Below the pieces are notes generated by a model. It was given only the letters and a program-made list of their open reading frames with translations. It was not told the DNA's origin and searched no databases. Made by a program: the position numbers and the translations under genes. Positions 1 to 11,352 of a stretch of 49,418 bases of DNA are shown piece after piece (positions within the stretch are counted from its first letter, which is position 1; every line of letters starts with the position of its first letter). This DNA comes from Ettlia oleoabundans (Eukaryota; Chlorophyta; Chlorophyceae; Chlamydomonadales): the NCBI GenBank assembly GCA_019693395.1, contig JAAMXP010003702.1:1-49418 (forward strand), given 5' to 3'.

Positions 1-2784
1 CCACCCAACCCATCCAACTCGCCCACCCAACCACCCACCTGAGTGCTGGGTGCATGCGATACTGTACCGCCAGCCTGATCGGCTTCACGCCCAGCAGCAT
101 CAGCCGCTCAAATAGCGACTGACACAGCCCTGCGCGCGCCGCCACCTTGTTTACGATGACGGGTCCCAGCTGGCAATGGTCGCCCACCAGGATGAGCTGC
201 GGTATGAAAGAGAGAAACAGGGGTAGGCCATGCTGTTGCGCATGACAATGTGCCTAGGAAACCCCACAGACAAACGCAACAGCAAAGGCATAGAACCAAG
301 CAACCTCAGACTCTAGCCCTTGAGGACAGAGCCCCACCCCATTGCTGCCCACCTGCTTAGCCCCCAGCACCAGCGGCACCAGCGACTCAGGCTCCACAGC
401 CTGGGTGGCCTCATCTATCAGCAAGCGGCGGAAGCGTAGGTTGGCCAGGCGGGGGTCACCCGCACCCACGCATGTGCAGCACACCACGTCGGCCGCCTGC
501 ACATGGGCGGAACAGCAAGGTTTCTCCGAGGCAAGGTTCGATTATATTCTGTTGGGCGGACTTACTGCTTTCAAGCCTTTCACTGTGCAGCCAGAGCGGT
601 TGAGCAAGCACAGCACTGCTGGGCAGGCAGGCGGAGCCGGGATTGGGAGGTCGCAGGCTTAACAGCACTAGGATGGCTCGCAAAATGCAGCGACATGGCC
701 CGAAATTGCGCGGACCCACCTGCAGTATTTCCCTCTCCAGGCTGCGCTTCACCGCCTTGTACTTCCGCTCATCTGCGGTGCAAGGGAGGCGAAGCATAGC
801 CAAGAGGGGCAGATCAGGTTGCGGATGTAAAGGGGCCATTGAGGACTCCTGAGGGGATCTGAGTGAGCGAACCGCGCCACAACCCCACAGCGCACACATC
901 AGCCAAACAGCATGTGCCTCCTCGCAATGCTGGACTGCCAGAGGCCAGAACACTGCATGCCAAGCACCACTGGAACCAACACGGGGCTCCAACACCACCA
1001 GGCCGCCATGCATACACGGCGTACACTCCCACTCCCCACCCACACAGCTACAATATGTAATTTCCTTTGCACCCCTACCCACCTGCTGCCGCCAGCTCCC
1101 CCAGTTCCTCCTTGAGCAGCCGCAGCTTGCGCAGCTCCACAGCCTCTGGCACATCCAAGTGCTCAACCTGCAACGCAGGGCGGAATGGGTGGGTCAAAAG
1201 GAGGGGATTCGGGGCAGAAAAGGTGCTCTGACTGCGAGGGATGACGTGGGGTGAGCCAATGAGGTGGGAAAATCCGGTGTGCTTTGGTGGGGCGAAGTAA
1301 ATCAACCTCTGGCCATACGAAACCAGGGAAATGGCAGGCAGCAGAGTAACTTGCTTCCTTGAAGCTGACTCCACCCATGCTTACTCCACCCAACCAGCCA
1401 GCAACCCAGCCGTCCTTGCTACCCACCTGGTAGTGCAGTGTGAGGTGTTCCACCGAGGTGGCCACCGCCTCCCGGCTGCGCGCCTGCACCCGCACCACCC
1501 TGAGCCCCGTCTGTGCTATGCGCTCGGCCAGATGGTCCACCGCAATGTTGGAGGGGGCAGTGACCAGTACCTGGCCCTGCCCCATCTTGGCAAGCTGCAA
1601 CCCAGGGGTAGGGGTAGTGGGGTAACAAAGCAGGGTGGGCGGGAAGGCAGCGGGAAGCGAAGCAAGATGGAGTGGGGAAGGGGACTGTTGTGGCTGGGCA
1701 CGAGGGAGATACCAGGTGGAAGGGAGTTGGCGATTAGAGTAGGACTAAGTAGCAAGCTGAGCCATAACCATACACACACCTGATAGACGATGGTGGCTGA
1801 GGTGACTGTCTTGCCGGTACCAGGTGGGCCCTGAATCAAGCTGAGAGGCTGCTGCAGCACCCTCTGCACCGCATCAGCCTGGGAGTGGTTGAGGTCTGGC
1901 AGGCCGGGTGCTGTTAAGCGCTTGGGTATGGTGACCTTGAGGGCCTGCTCCTCAATGGAGTGACCCAGCAGCCTGCAGGGAAAGAAGGAGATATTGAAGC
2001 CCTGCTCCTCGATGGCCCAGCACCTTGTGGCAAAGGCAGGAAGCGTGTGCACAACAGGCAATAACAAAAGGCTTCCACACAACACCACAGAAATCACGCA
2101 ACCACTAAGGTTGCACCAGCAGTTGACCACGTTCACCCACCCACCCACCCACTCACCCACCCAGGGGCACGTACCTGTGGTACAGGTAGCCTGACACCGA
2201 TGTTTCATCAACTGCAAATGCACGCATGGCCCGCTGCATGCGCTCGTAGCTGGTGCCCTTCCACACGTACTCAACTGCGGCAGGGTGAACGAACAAGAAC
2301 ACGGGTGGCGTAGGCAGGGTTGCACAACAGTTTGGCATCAAGTCCAATTGCAAAATGACGACCCCGTACAGTGCGCCCATGAAGACCGAAACAAATGCTG
2401 GCATAAATCGCACGCAAGCAGTCCCCGTCCCCTTTGTAAGCCGCACGTTGCACCTGTGAATCCGGTGGTGACATCTGTGGGGGTGCTGCTCTGGCCCTTC
2501 TCCTTGCCCCTCAGCTCAACCGCCACCTCTTCTGATGCATCATCCAGACGAGTCACAATGCCGGTGCCCACCCAGGGGGGAGTGCCAGGCCGGGGACAAG
2601 GGTGCCGCAGCCGCAGCTCATCACCTGTTGAAGACGCAAGACAAAGGGTCGGGGCACGGCAAGCTGGGCAAATGTGGGGAGGTTTGAATCCGGCTGATAG
2701 TGGGGAAGGATCTTCATTGTCCACACATCTCCTTCCACCCATCAATCAGACGCACGGCAATTGTCCATGCTTTACACACACAGA

Positions 2785-2815
<31 letters not shown>

Positions 2816-5286
2816 GCGCGCACACCACGCGCACACACTAGCAGGCAGCGCAAGCTCATGCCTCAACACCAGCGGTTGAATACCTTATATAACTTTCCTG
2901 GCTGTCTTATTCAGGAAAATTTCAGACCACAGGCAGGAAAGGCCCGCTGCCCACCTATCATGAGGCGCAGGTCCGCCGAGTCTTTTGGGTAGTAGAACCG
3001 CGCCACCGTCTTCTTGTTCAGGCCCACGCCCCAGTGCACAGTCACGTTCTCGCGCACCTGGGCGGCAGGACAAGGTAGTTCCAACCCAGGGAAGCAAGAA
3101 GAGGCATAAGGAAAGCCTGGGGTTCACGACACGAGGCGATGGGTGGTCAAGCATTCCAGTCCAGCTACCCATCAGCAAAGGTGAAGGTTATATGCCGGTT
3201 ACCTTCGTTGATTATACATGTTGAGATACTGTGCGCCCACCTGATTTTCCTTCATGGCCTTGTCATAGTCTGCCTCCAGTTTTAAAAGCGGCCCAAATAT
3301 GTTCTGGTACTGGTACGCGTCGTCGTACCGCAGAGCCACAGGGCACGGCTCCTCCTCCTGCCCAGGTTGGGCCAGCTCTTCAACTGCGGGCGGCAGGATG
3401 TGGGGGTGGATTGATGGTGGGTGGGGCTGGGCTGGGCTAGACTAGGGCTGCACTGGTGGGGGAGCGGCAAAGCCTGCGCCTATAAGGCTCAGCCAGTCCC
3501 ATGCACCTGTGGTTCCGCAGTTGCTGCCACAACAGAACACGGGTTTAACTCATGGACATCCCAATTCTGTTTACAACCTTCGTATACAGTGCTTAACAGC
3601 GCACATATGCACCCGCACACCTGTGGCTGCAGGGTTTGTGCGCCAGAGTTCCTCCAGCCGTGTCACCTGGTGTATGGTGAGGTGCCGCGCCCTCAGAACC
3701 TCCTGATCCAAGGGAGCCTGCAGGAAAGAGGGCGTCACAGAGGGGCATGAAACAGGGGAACGAAAGAGAGGAGCGGTATTTAATAGGTTTTTTTGTGGTC
3801 CAGGGAGATGTGAACGGGAAGGCAGTCTGAGGTGACAGACACACACCCACCTTGACCAGCCACGACGCAAAGGCCCTGTCCTCGATGAGAGGCTGCCACT
3901 GGCTCGTGTCGATGTTCAGGTCCTTGATGCCGGGGGCAGCAGGGGGTGTGTCACGAGCCAGAAGCACCACTGCACAAAGCAGGTGGTAGTGGTGCGTCTT
4001 TGGGTGTGTCTTGGGGAAGCTGTGTCTGTGTATGAGGGGCTGTGCAGCAGCGGGCAGGGTGGGCAAGCGGGCAAGGGAGGATGGCGGAAGCAGCATAAGT
4101 GGCTGCAAGCTTGCGGGGCAGTCTCTTGGCAAATCGGCAGTATGGCAGCTGCAACTGACATCTTGATTGCTAATACCTACAACTGCATACCCAATCCAAC
4201 CCCACTTCACACACCACCCCGCACTGCCCACCTGTGTTTTCGTCTTTCAGCGGCACAAAGCCCAGGGCGAAGACGTTGCGGCTGCCGCTGTTGTAACATT
4301 CCAACACGGTCTCTCCCAGAGGCGAGTCCTTATGCAGAGACACCTGCACATACATGAAGAAATTGCAGGTGGCAGGGGGGGCAAATCCGTTGCCTCAGTA
4401 AAGGATTGGCAGCAGCGAGATACACCATTACCCCGGCTTTAATGCGGTACTGGTCAACCAACGACTGCACCCGCAGCCCAGCACCCTCCAACAAGCAACG
4501 CCTGGCCCCCAAGTGCCTTACCTCCTTCAGCTTTGCCTTCACCAGGTGTGTGATGATGCAGGAGGCAGAGCCAGTGACACGGCCGTTGCAGAACCACTTG
4601 CCCGTGGTCAAACACTTGACCACGCAGGCGGGGTTTTGTATGCCGCAGTACCTGCGCAAGGGCGTTGGGGTTGGGATATGTCTTTGTTGGGAGGTAGAGA
4701 AAGAAGGGAGCGATGGCAGACGGGCTAGTTGATGCAGACAAGACAGACAGGTGGAGACGGCGCGCGGCCCTGCAGGCGTGCTGCCCCGCCAAATCAACTG
4801 GCATAGCCTTCGAAAGACCCAAGAGGGAAAAAGCAGGGCCCCTAGTAGACTCACGCGCACGCCCATTCTGGAAGCTTTGTGGGCTGTTCAGGTGCTGCCT
4901 CCTCCACGTTGTCCTGGAAGGCCAGCTCCCCAAGAGCAGCATCCAGGCCTAATGCAGCATCCCCCTGGGTGGGCTGGAAAGTGGGTACCTGCACAACACA
5001 CGACGCGGCAATGGTGGCGGCAGTGGCGGTCGACCCATGCTGTCATGAGGGGCGGGACTTGCGGGCGCCCGCTTTGCCAGTCGCTGCAAACGCTCACCTG
5101 CGACGCCTGCGGGAGGCTCAAGTCTCCATAGTCGTCGAATGCGCTTGCCCCGGCACCCTGTGTCTGGTTGAAGTCTAAGAACGAGAAATCAACTTGGCTC
5201 GAATGCAGTTGAGATTCAGTGATGTTAAAGTCGAACGCAGCCTGGCTGCCAGCCAGGCCCTGTGAGAACAGGTTGCCGTTCTCCAT
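1..5286 (-). CDS. UPF1: UPF1/RENT1 RNA helicase, 5' part (gene runs off the left edge)
   Basis: ATP-dependent superfamily 1 helicase central to nonsense-mediated mRNA decay, acting on cytoplasmic mRNA with UPF2/UPF3. Visible exons on the minus strand are about 5098-5286, 4855-4988, 4522-4651, 4232-4343, 3851-3969, 3621-3717, 3241-3383, 2955-3057, 2454-2624, 2174-2277, 1782-1976, 1429-1596, 1083-1167, 720-778, 355-504 and 39-198. The N-terminus carries several SQ dipeptides, typical of UPF1 phosphorylation sites. The Cys/His zinc domain follows ([13 protein letters not shown], then WFCNGR). Helicase motifs are GPPGTGKT (Walker A, exon 1782-1976), LIDEATQA (Walker B) and VGDHCQLGP, then QYRMHP at the left edge. 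The second RecA-like domain continues outside the window. Start chosen: the ATG at 5286, which opens the acidic N-terminal region; exon 1 ends CAG/GTGAGC at 5098. Family identity is very secure; small exon-edge errors are possible. Confidence 0.95.
2784..2825. repeat. Alternating purine-pyrimidine (CA)n(CG)n tract
   Basis: An uninterrupted 42-nt alternating purine-pyrimidine run: CA/AC repeats pass directly into about ten CG repeats, then back to CA. It lies in an intron of UPF1 between exons 2955-3057 and 2454-2624. Such runs are the classical Z-DNA-forming sequence and are prone to length change. Confidence 0.9.
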
Positions 5287-5911
5287 TATGTCTTACTCTG
5301 CCTACGAAGGGCCAAAAGTCGGCCTGAAGGCCAAATTAATATGTAGCCAGGGTTCACTATTGCTCCCAACTCTCCGCCTCCTAGCTGGCGCGCCATGCAC
5401 GCCGCTGTCGCCACCGCCGTCGCCGCCGGCACGGCCGGGTGTCTTCTGGGCACTCAAGCATGTTGAGCACGGTAGGCCGTTAGACCTGCATTTTTTGGTA
5501 CCAGGGAGCACGTAGATCCACGACAGCAGGCAGTGGAGCCCCGTCGGCCCAAGGACCCACGCTCGCCACCTTCAACGCTGCATAACCGTGCCCATACTAC
5601 AGCACAAGAGCAACTCCTTGCTTTGCTACTTTAAACCACAACTTAACCACAAGGGCCAATGCATTCGACCACCGACCTGATCAAAACTGCAGACTCACAA
5701 GATTGCCCTTCCTGCCTGACCCCTGAAAGCGGATGGTATAGGAGTGGCGGAAGTGAAAGCTTGTGGCGCAAAGTTGCTCACTTTCAGGGGCGAACACATT
5801 CGCATCTAGTGTTTGTCGTAACAGCTAGGGTTCGCGAATTCTTGTCCTGAAAACACATATAACAGCCATTGACAAAGGTAATCGCAAAGTTGATTCGCAG
5901 GCAGCACTTGT
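5287..5911. other. Intergenic: UPF1 promoter side and 3' flank of kinase A
   Basis: 625 bp between the UPF1 start codon and the stop codon of kinase A, both on the minus strand. It should hold the 3' UTR of kinase A and the UPF1 promoter. I saw no convincing ORF, RNA gene, TATA box or TTACA (minus-strand TGTAA) signal. Confidence 0.6.
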
Positions 5912-8900
5912 TTACTCAATGCTTGGCCTGTTGGCAGTGCTGGTTTCCTGGGCTGCCTGGGCAACTGCATTATCGGCTGCAGTGTCAAAGTTGCTTGCTA
6001 TGGCGAAAGGCGAGGGCAGGCTGCCAGCTGGCGCCAGCTGCCCTGCATTAGAACGGTTTGTGGAGGCTGCAGATGTGTTGGCAGCTGCAGCAGTATCAGC
6101 ACCAATCGGTGCTTCTGAACCAGCAGCAAGTGGTACTATTGTCAACCGCTGGCGTTGTAGGGTAGGTGGTGGCCGGGGCGGCCGCTGGTGGCCAATGGGT
6201 GGAGGCAATGGTGGTTGCGGCAACTGCTGGGAGGGATCCCGTGGTGCACCAGTGAGTATGGTGCCATTTGTGAAGCGGCTGGGAGGCAGCTTGGTGAGAA
6301 AGTCCAGCACATCTGCTGCTGTCGGTCGCTCTGCAGGATCCTCGGACAGACACGCCAGCTGCAGTGCTTCCACTTCAGGCGGGCACTCCTCTGGCACACG
6401 CAAGGGGCCCAGCTGGCCGCGCCTCGGGCGCTTTCCTGCAACTCAGGATCAAGACAGCTAACTTTATGTCGCCCTAGCTAACTTCAGGTCGCCCTAGAAA
6501 TGCTGTGGCAACTAAAGCAGCAAACCGCATCATCAAAGCTTCAAGCAAACACAATAGCCAGGCTAAGGGCGACGCTGTTCTGCCCGCCACTTTGCTCACT
6601 GTCTCCTGCAGCTGCCTAACACCTATGACCATCTTATTTTTCTCCATCAGAGCATACAGTCACCCACCAGAGCACAGCTCCCACAGCAGCACGCCAAAGC
6701 TGTACATGTCGCTCTTCTCGGTGACGCCTCGCCCCAGCAGAACCTACGCTCATGCAGCATGGATTGGAGCTCTACATCCAGCATGATGAGGCCAGCAAGT
6801 TGCGCAAGTTCTTAAAGCACGAGACAGCCTGAGAAGCCAAACAAGCAGCCCCGACACTGCGCTGTAAATGCAGCTGATTGGCAGTACTGCTCAAACTGCC
6901 CACCTCTGGCGCACACCAGTCGAAGGTTCCATAACGCCCATCCACAGACAAGTGGGTGCGGCTCATCAGCCTGCATTGCGAGGGAAGAGAAGAAGAACAT
7001 TGAGGTGCCATGACTTGTCGTTGCAGCCCTCCACCACTGTGCCTCTGCCAGGCACTTTGTTTTTCTAGAGCCATTGCTTTGCACTCATTCATGCAGCATT
7101 GCCCCACCACTTCTCCCACCCACCGCGAGAAACCCACGTCTCCAAGCTTGGCAGTGCCATCACTGCAGCAGGCGCATTCAAGTGACGGTCAAGCATGTGA
7201 GGGAGGCGGCAAATACGGTCTTTGGCACACCACACCTCCTTGCCCCTAGAGTATGAAGTAGTTTGCAGCTGAAGAGCACTGTGCCAACAAGACTGGCTTG
7301 CTTACGGCGCTAGCAAGATGTTGTTCGGCTTTATGTCCATGTGAACCACGCGGTTGTAGTGGAGATAAGCGAGGCCGCTGGCAATCTCTCGCGCCGCCTT
7401 GTTCCCTCTGTGGTGCCTGCACGGGCGGAAGGGAGGTAGGGACCTTATAGGCCACAGATGGAGCACATCTCAGTTGGCAAGCTAATATTTGCGGCATTTA
7501 CGGCAGATCAGACATATACGGCAGCTCAGCTTGTAATTGGTGCCAACAAGTGGTTATTGCAGGAACAGGCAAAGCACATGAATCGCAGTCCCAGTTCCAG
7601 GGTGGTGCAGTAGCCAGGTTCCCCATCGCCAGGTCCTGCGCACCAGTCAAACAGGCGGCCGCCGTTTGCCCTGCTGCGCATGCTCATGCAGTGGTCAAGG
7701 TCCCGATTAGGGCAGTACTCCATCAGAAGGATGCCGCGACGCTCTGCACAACCAGGCAGTCAGCGAGTGCTTTGACAGGGACAGCCCAGGGTCAGACAAG
7801 GCCACCGCATGGGGGAGAGCCTTGGCAGTGTTGAAATGGCGCTAGAAGGACTGACCAGTCAGGTTTATGTACTCTGCTGCCAAAAGAGGCTCATGATGCT
7901 GCACGATGCTGTCCTAACTCTTGTTCAACTGCAGATTACTGGGCAGCGCTTGCAAGCCTTGCATTTGCCTGTGATGCAGACGCCCATGAACTGCACAATG
8001 TTGGGGTGACGCAGGCGCCTCAACATGGTCGCCTCCTGCGGAGCAGCAAACAACAAAGTGACAGCCAAAGCAGGAAGCAGGCAACCCGGCAGATAGCAAT
8101 GTGGAAGGAGTTGAGACAAGTAATTCGTTCAATCAGGAACTGCTCGGCAGGGTGCAGGTATTGCGTAGCACCAACGCCGAAGCTCTCCCTTCTCACTTGT
8201 AAAAACTCTAGCTGGTTATGCTGCCGTCCCGCCCACTCCACCACCTTGGCCGCGCAGTATGTGTGGCTGCCTAGCAGAACCTTGTACACAGTACCGCAAG
8301 CGCCGGCACCTGCGTAAATTGCTTGCAAACCATCCCATTGATGCTTGGTTGGGAGACATGCTGTGTGCGGTGTGATTTTCCCTTGCTTGAATGGAAATGC
8401 CATTTGAGCCCTTGACACACCCAAAAAACAGCGTGGAGCTCACCCAGGCTGACTGGGCGCCTGTCCGGGCCCAGCAGATAGGTGATCTCTGATTCCTGCA
8501 CAATTGTCTCCTGCCTGCACCTCAATAATAAAACATGGCGGGTTCATGACAACAATCTTCCTCACTGACATCCCTTCTCAGTGCTGTGCAGCACCAGACA
8601 AGCATGACCGTAAGGAATGCCACTTCTGCAGAGATCAAAGTTGCACTGCAAGCCTGCCCACCATTGGGGTGTACTCATCGACAGAAGCTCCTCAGCCCAT
8701 GCCAGAGAAGGCGGCAGCACAAGTTTTGCTCCCGCATGCTTCTGCACCCCCGCAGCATCCTGATTGCTGCTGGATGTGCCAGCAGGGCAGGGCAGGCTGT
8801 TGCTGCCTGCCAATGCCCGAGTGGTGCCTGCAGATGACGATGATGAGGCTGTCTCTGCCCTTTCTCCTACTGCGTCAGAGATTGCTCCTGCAAACGGCGT

Positions 8901-11187
8901 CTCTGGCGGCAACACGCCTGGCCAGCCAGCCCACCAGTGCTGGTCACCGGAGTTCAATTTTGTGTAGCTGAGGATGGCTGCGGAGGCTACCTTTGCAAGA
9001 GGTGTGCTGGAAGGCTCCCCGCTACCGTTGTGCATGCCCCTAGGCCCGGTAGAGATAGGCAGCAGCTGCGGAGTCTTTTGCAGCTTCCCCTTCTCTCTCA
9101 TAGTTCGCCCTCGTCTTCGCTTGCGCCACCATAATGCCGCCAGACCGGTCACCAAAAGCAGCACCGCCGCAGATGAAACAGCTATGCCAACCACTGCTCC
9201 AGTTGCCAGCCGCCTGCCTCCTGCTGGCTGGGGTGAGCTGAGGGCTGCTGTTTGAGAGCCTGAGGGAAAGGGGGCATCACCCGGCTGCGGGTGAATGAGG
9301 GGTACCCCCTCCCTCACCAGCAACAGTGCCCTGGGGTTCCAGGTCGCACGACGGAGGTCCATTGGGGCGCTGAGATTGCCGCGGGTGCCCTTCAAAGTGC
9401 CCAGGCTAGCATTCACGCCGTCTCGGCCCAGAGGTGAAAACTGGATGCCTTGGCAGTCAGGGTGTGAGTCACAGGCTGCTATGAGGTCCTGCAGCAGCCA
9501 GCAGGCCAGCAAGGGGTGTATAGTTAATCGGGCACCCAGTGTGAGTTTGAATGCAGCTCGGCTTGTACATGCAGTACATCCTAGCAGCTTTGTAAAGAGC
9601 TGTTCTGTAGCAAAGATTTGGAAGACACAGACGGCCGCCTGTATGCCGCGCAACTGACACAACTCCTCCGGTATAACTCCAACGTACCTGCATCGTGCCC
9701 AGCAGGCGGCAGTTGTTGCTGCGGATGCTGCCAGCACAGCCGGGCAGGCGATACTGGCCCAGCATCACTCGGCCCGGCAGGGTAATGAATCCGGGTGCAA
9801 CCATTGTGGGGACAGCCATGAGGGCGCCTGCAGAAAGCAGGCAAAAATGTGGATCTCGCCAGGATGGCAAGGTAAGCAGTGTTCAGAGGAGGCGCATGAA
9901 TGAAGACCAGCAACGTGGTGCCATGTACGGATGCCCATCGATAAGGTACATGTACAGCCTGCTAGACGCAGCATGGCACGGCACAACATGGATGGCATGA
10001 CCCAGCATGGCATATGCCAGCACAGCAATCCCTGCTATACAGAGCCAGGGCTTCCAGCAGAACACTCACCACCAATAGTCGTGACTTGTTCTCCGTGAGC
10101 TAGCAAAATTATGCTGTTCCCGTCAGCAATGGTGCCCTGGTTGCGCAGCTCACAACTGCCAGGCGGCAAAGGCTCGTTGCCAGTCACATCTATTGCACAG
10201 TGGGTGGTGCGGTTGGCAGGGCACCAGTTGAAAACTGCGGGAACATTGGAGCAGGAATATGAGGCAACGCATTGCTTGAAGCGGCCCAGTTTGTGCCATG
10301 CTGGGCGCAGGCAGACAACATCCTGCCTCGCATCACTGGCAGGCACCTTGGCAGGACAGTAACTGGCACGCAGCTCAAAAAAGCGTAATAGGGGGCCACC
10401 CTTCTTGTCCTGACACTTGCATACCGTTGCACGAGGGTGTGTCCTTGCACGATTGCACGCAGCTGCCCAGGGTGCGCTGTGGGTTATTTTGTCCTAACAC
10501 AAGCATGGGGCCCGGCAGTATGCCCCTGGGGGCAACAATCACGCTGCCTGCAGTCTCAGCGCGGCAGAAGCAGGCGACAGGTGGGTGGTATTGCGAGGCA
10601 TGCAAACCGCCTTTGCACGCATGCACGCTGTGCCGGTCTATGTCTGCAAGTTATCCGTCCCTTTGGTGAACTTGTGCACTCATCTCTGCATGCTGGGAGC
10701 TTACCATTGACTCCAGGCGGATCTTGGAGCTGGGCTTGGCCGCCAACCAGGATGCCCAATTGGTTTAATGAGGTCCCCGGCTGCTGAAGCGCCTCTGTTG
10801 CTGCCTGATCCACCTCATTTGTTCTTCCCTGGGGGGCCTCTTGGAACTGAGCTAGCTGACGCCCCCGGCGTGAGAGCCGGGTGCCGTGGCGGCCGGTGCG
10901 TGCTGCAGGGGAGGGAGAGGGGTTTGCACGGAGCAGCACCCAGTCACCAATAGCACATGAGCTTTACTACCCGCGTCCACGAGCCTGTATCGGTTGTGGA
11001 CGTCGACCAGGTGCAAGGGGGATGTACGGGGCCATTGATGGGCAACCTTGTACTTACCTGCTGGTTCGAGGGGCCCATCCCAAGGTTGTACTCGGCGCAC
11101 CATGAGCGCAAGGCACAGGCAGAGGCTTACCAGGAGCGCAGCGACTGTGCACGCTGTCCTAGTAAACCCGAGCCTCACATCATGCAT
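5912..11187 (-). CDS. Receptor-like TKL-type protein kinase A (paralogue 1 of 3)
   Basis: Predicted single-pass plasma-membrane Ser/Thr kinase. The ATG at 11187 opens a hydrophobic signal peptide (residues about 12-30, VAALLVSLCLCLALM). The ectodomain exons (about 10860-9270) contain LGSCVQSCKDTPSCNG, FNWCPANRTTHC and, in the second half, LIAACDSHPDCQG. A transmembrane helix (GIAVSSAAVLLLVTGLAALW, about 9120-9190) is followed by a basic stop-transfer run. Kinase exons read GAGACGTVYK (Gly loop), CAAKVV (ATP Lys), EATMLRRLRHPNIV (helix C), VVHMDIKPNNILL (catalytic loop), GDVGFSR (DFG position), GTFDWCAPEV and EKSDMYSFGVLLWELC. The C-tail is Pro/Ala-rich and contains GSLPSPFAIA. All catalytic residues except the HRD Arg are present. 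The gene is closest to copy C in juxtamembrane and ectodomain sequence. Ligand and substrate are unknown. Exon edges are approximate. Confidence 0.85.
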
Positions 11188-11352
11188 TGTGATGCAGTAC
11201 GCTGAGCTGAGAGGCATGGCTTTGGACACTTGGTCGGCATGCTCTACCAATGTGGCTGAGAAGGAAGCCTTTCTGAAGCTGACGTGGCTGCATGTCTCTT
11301 ACATCCATCCCCGAAGGTTTTGTCTGTCGAAACCTTACGGCAGCGTTGCTTG
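11188..11352. promoter_or_regulatory. 165-bp head-to-head intergenic region of kinases A and B
   Basis: Only 165 bp separate the ATG of kinase A (minus, 11187) from the ATG of kinase B (plus, 11353). This interval must hold both 5' leaders and most of any core promoter, so it is probably a bidirectional promoter (inference). I see no clear TATA box. An inverted repeat lies at its B-proximal end. Confidence 0.6.
11314..11336. repeat. Short inverted repeat in the A/B divergent promoter
   Basis: Perfect 7-bp arms AAGGTTT (11314-11320) and AAACCTT (11330-11336) with a 9-nt spacer, 16 bp upstream of the kinase B start codon. It could be a dimeric transcription-factor site or a small hairpin in the 5' leader of B. 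With such short arms, chance is not excluded. Confidence 0.5.

Noticed and set aside
456..1166. 236-codon minus-strand ORF over UPF1 introns
   Set aside because: It is rich in Cys/Trp and crosses recognised UPF1 exon edges; the real exons nearby are in short pieces with conserved helicase motifs.
2285..2992. 235-codon plus-strand ORF
   Set aside because: It is antisense to UPF1 exons and runs through the CA/CG tract; the composition is non-coding.
8504..9255. Plus-strand ORFs over the kinase A membrane region
   Set aside because: They are antisense shadows of the GC-rich minus-strand exon that encodes the membrane helix and linker.
9960..10035. Possible tRNA or structured RNA in GCATGGC-rich sequence
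   Set aside because: The repeated GGCATG words are an imperfect simple repeat in a kinase A intron; no cloverleaf or conserved T-loop sequence.
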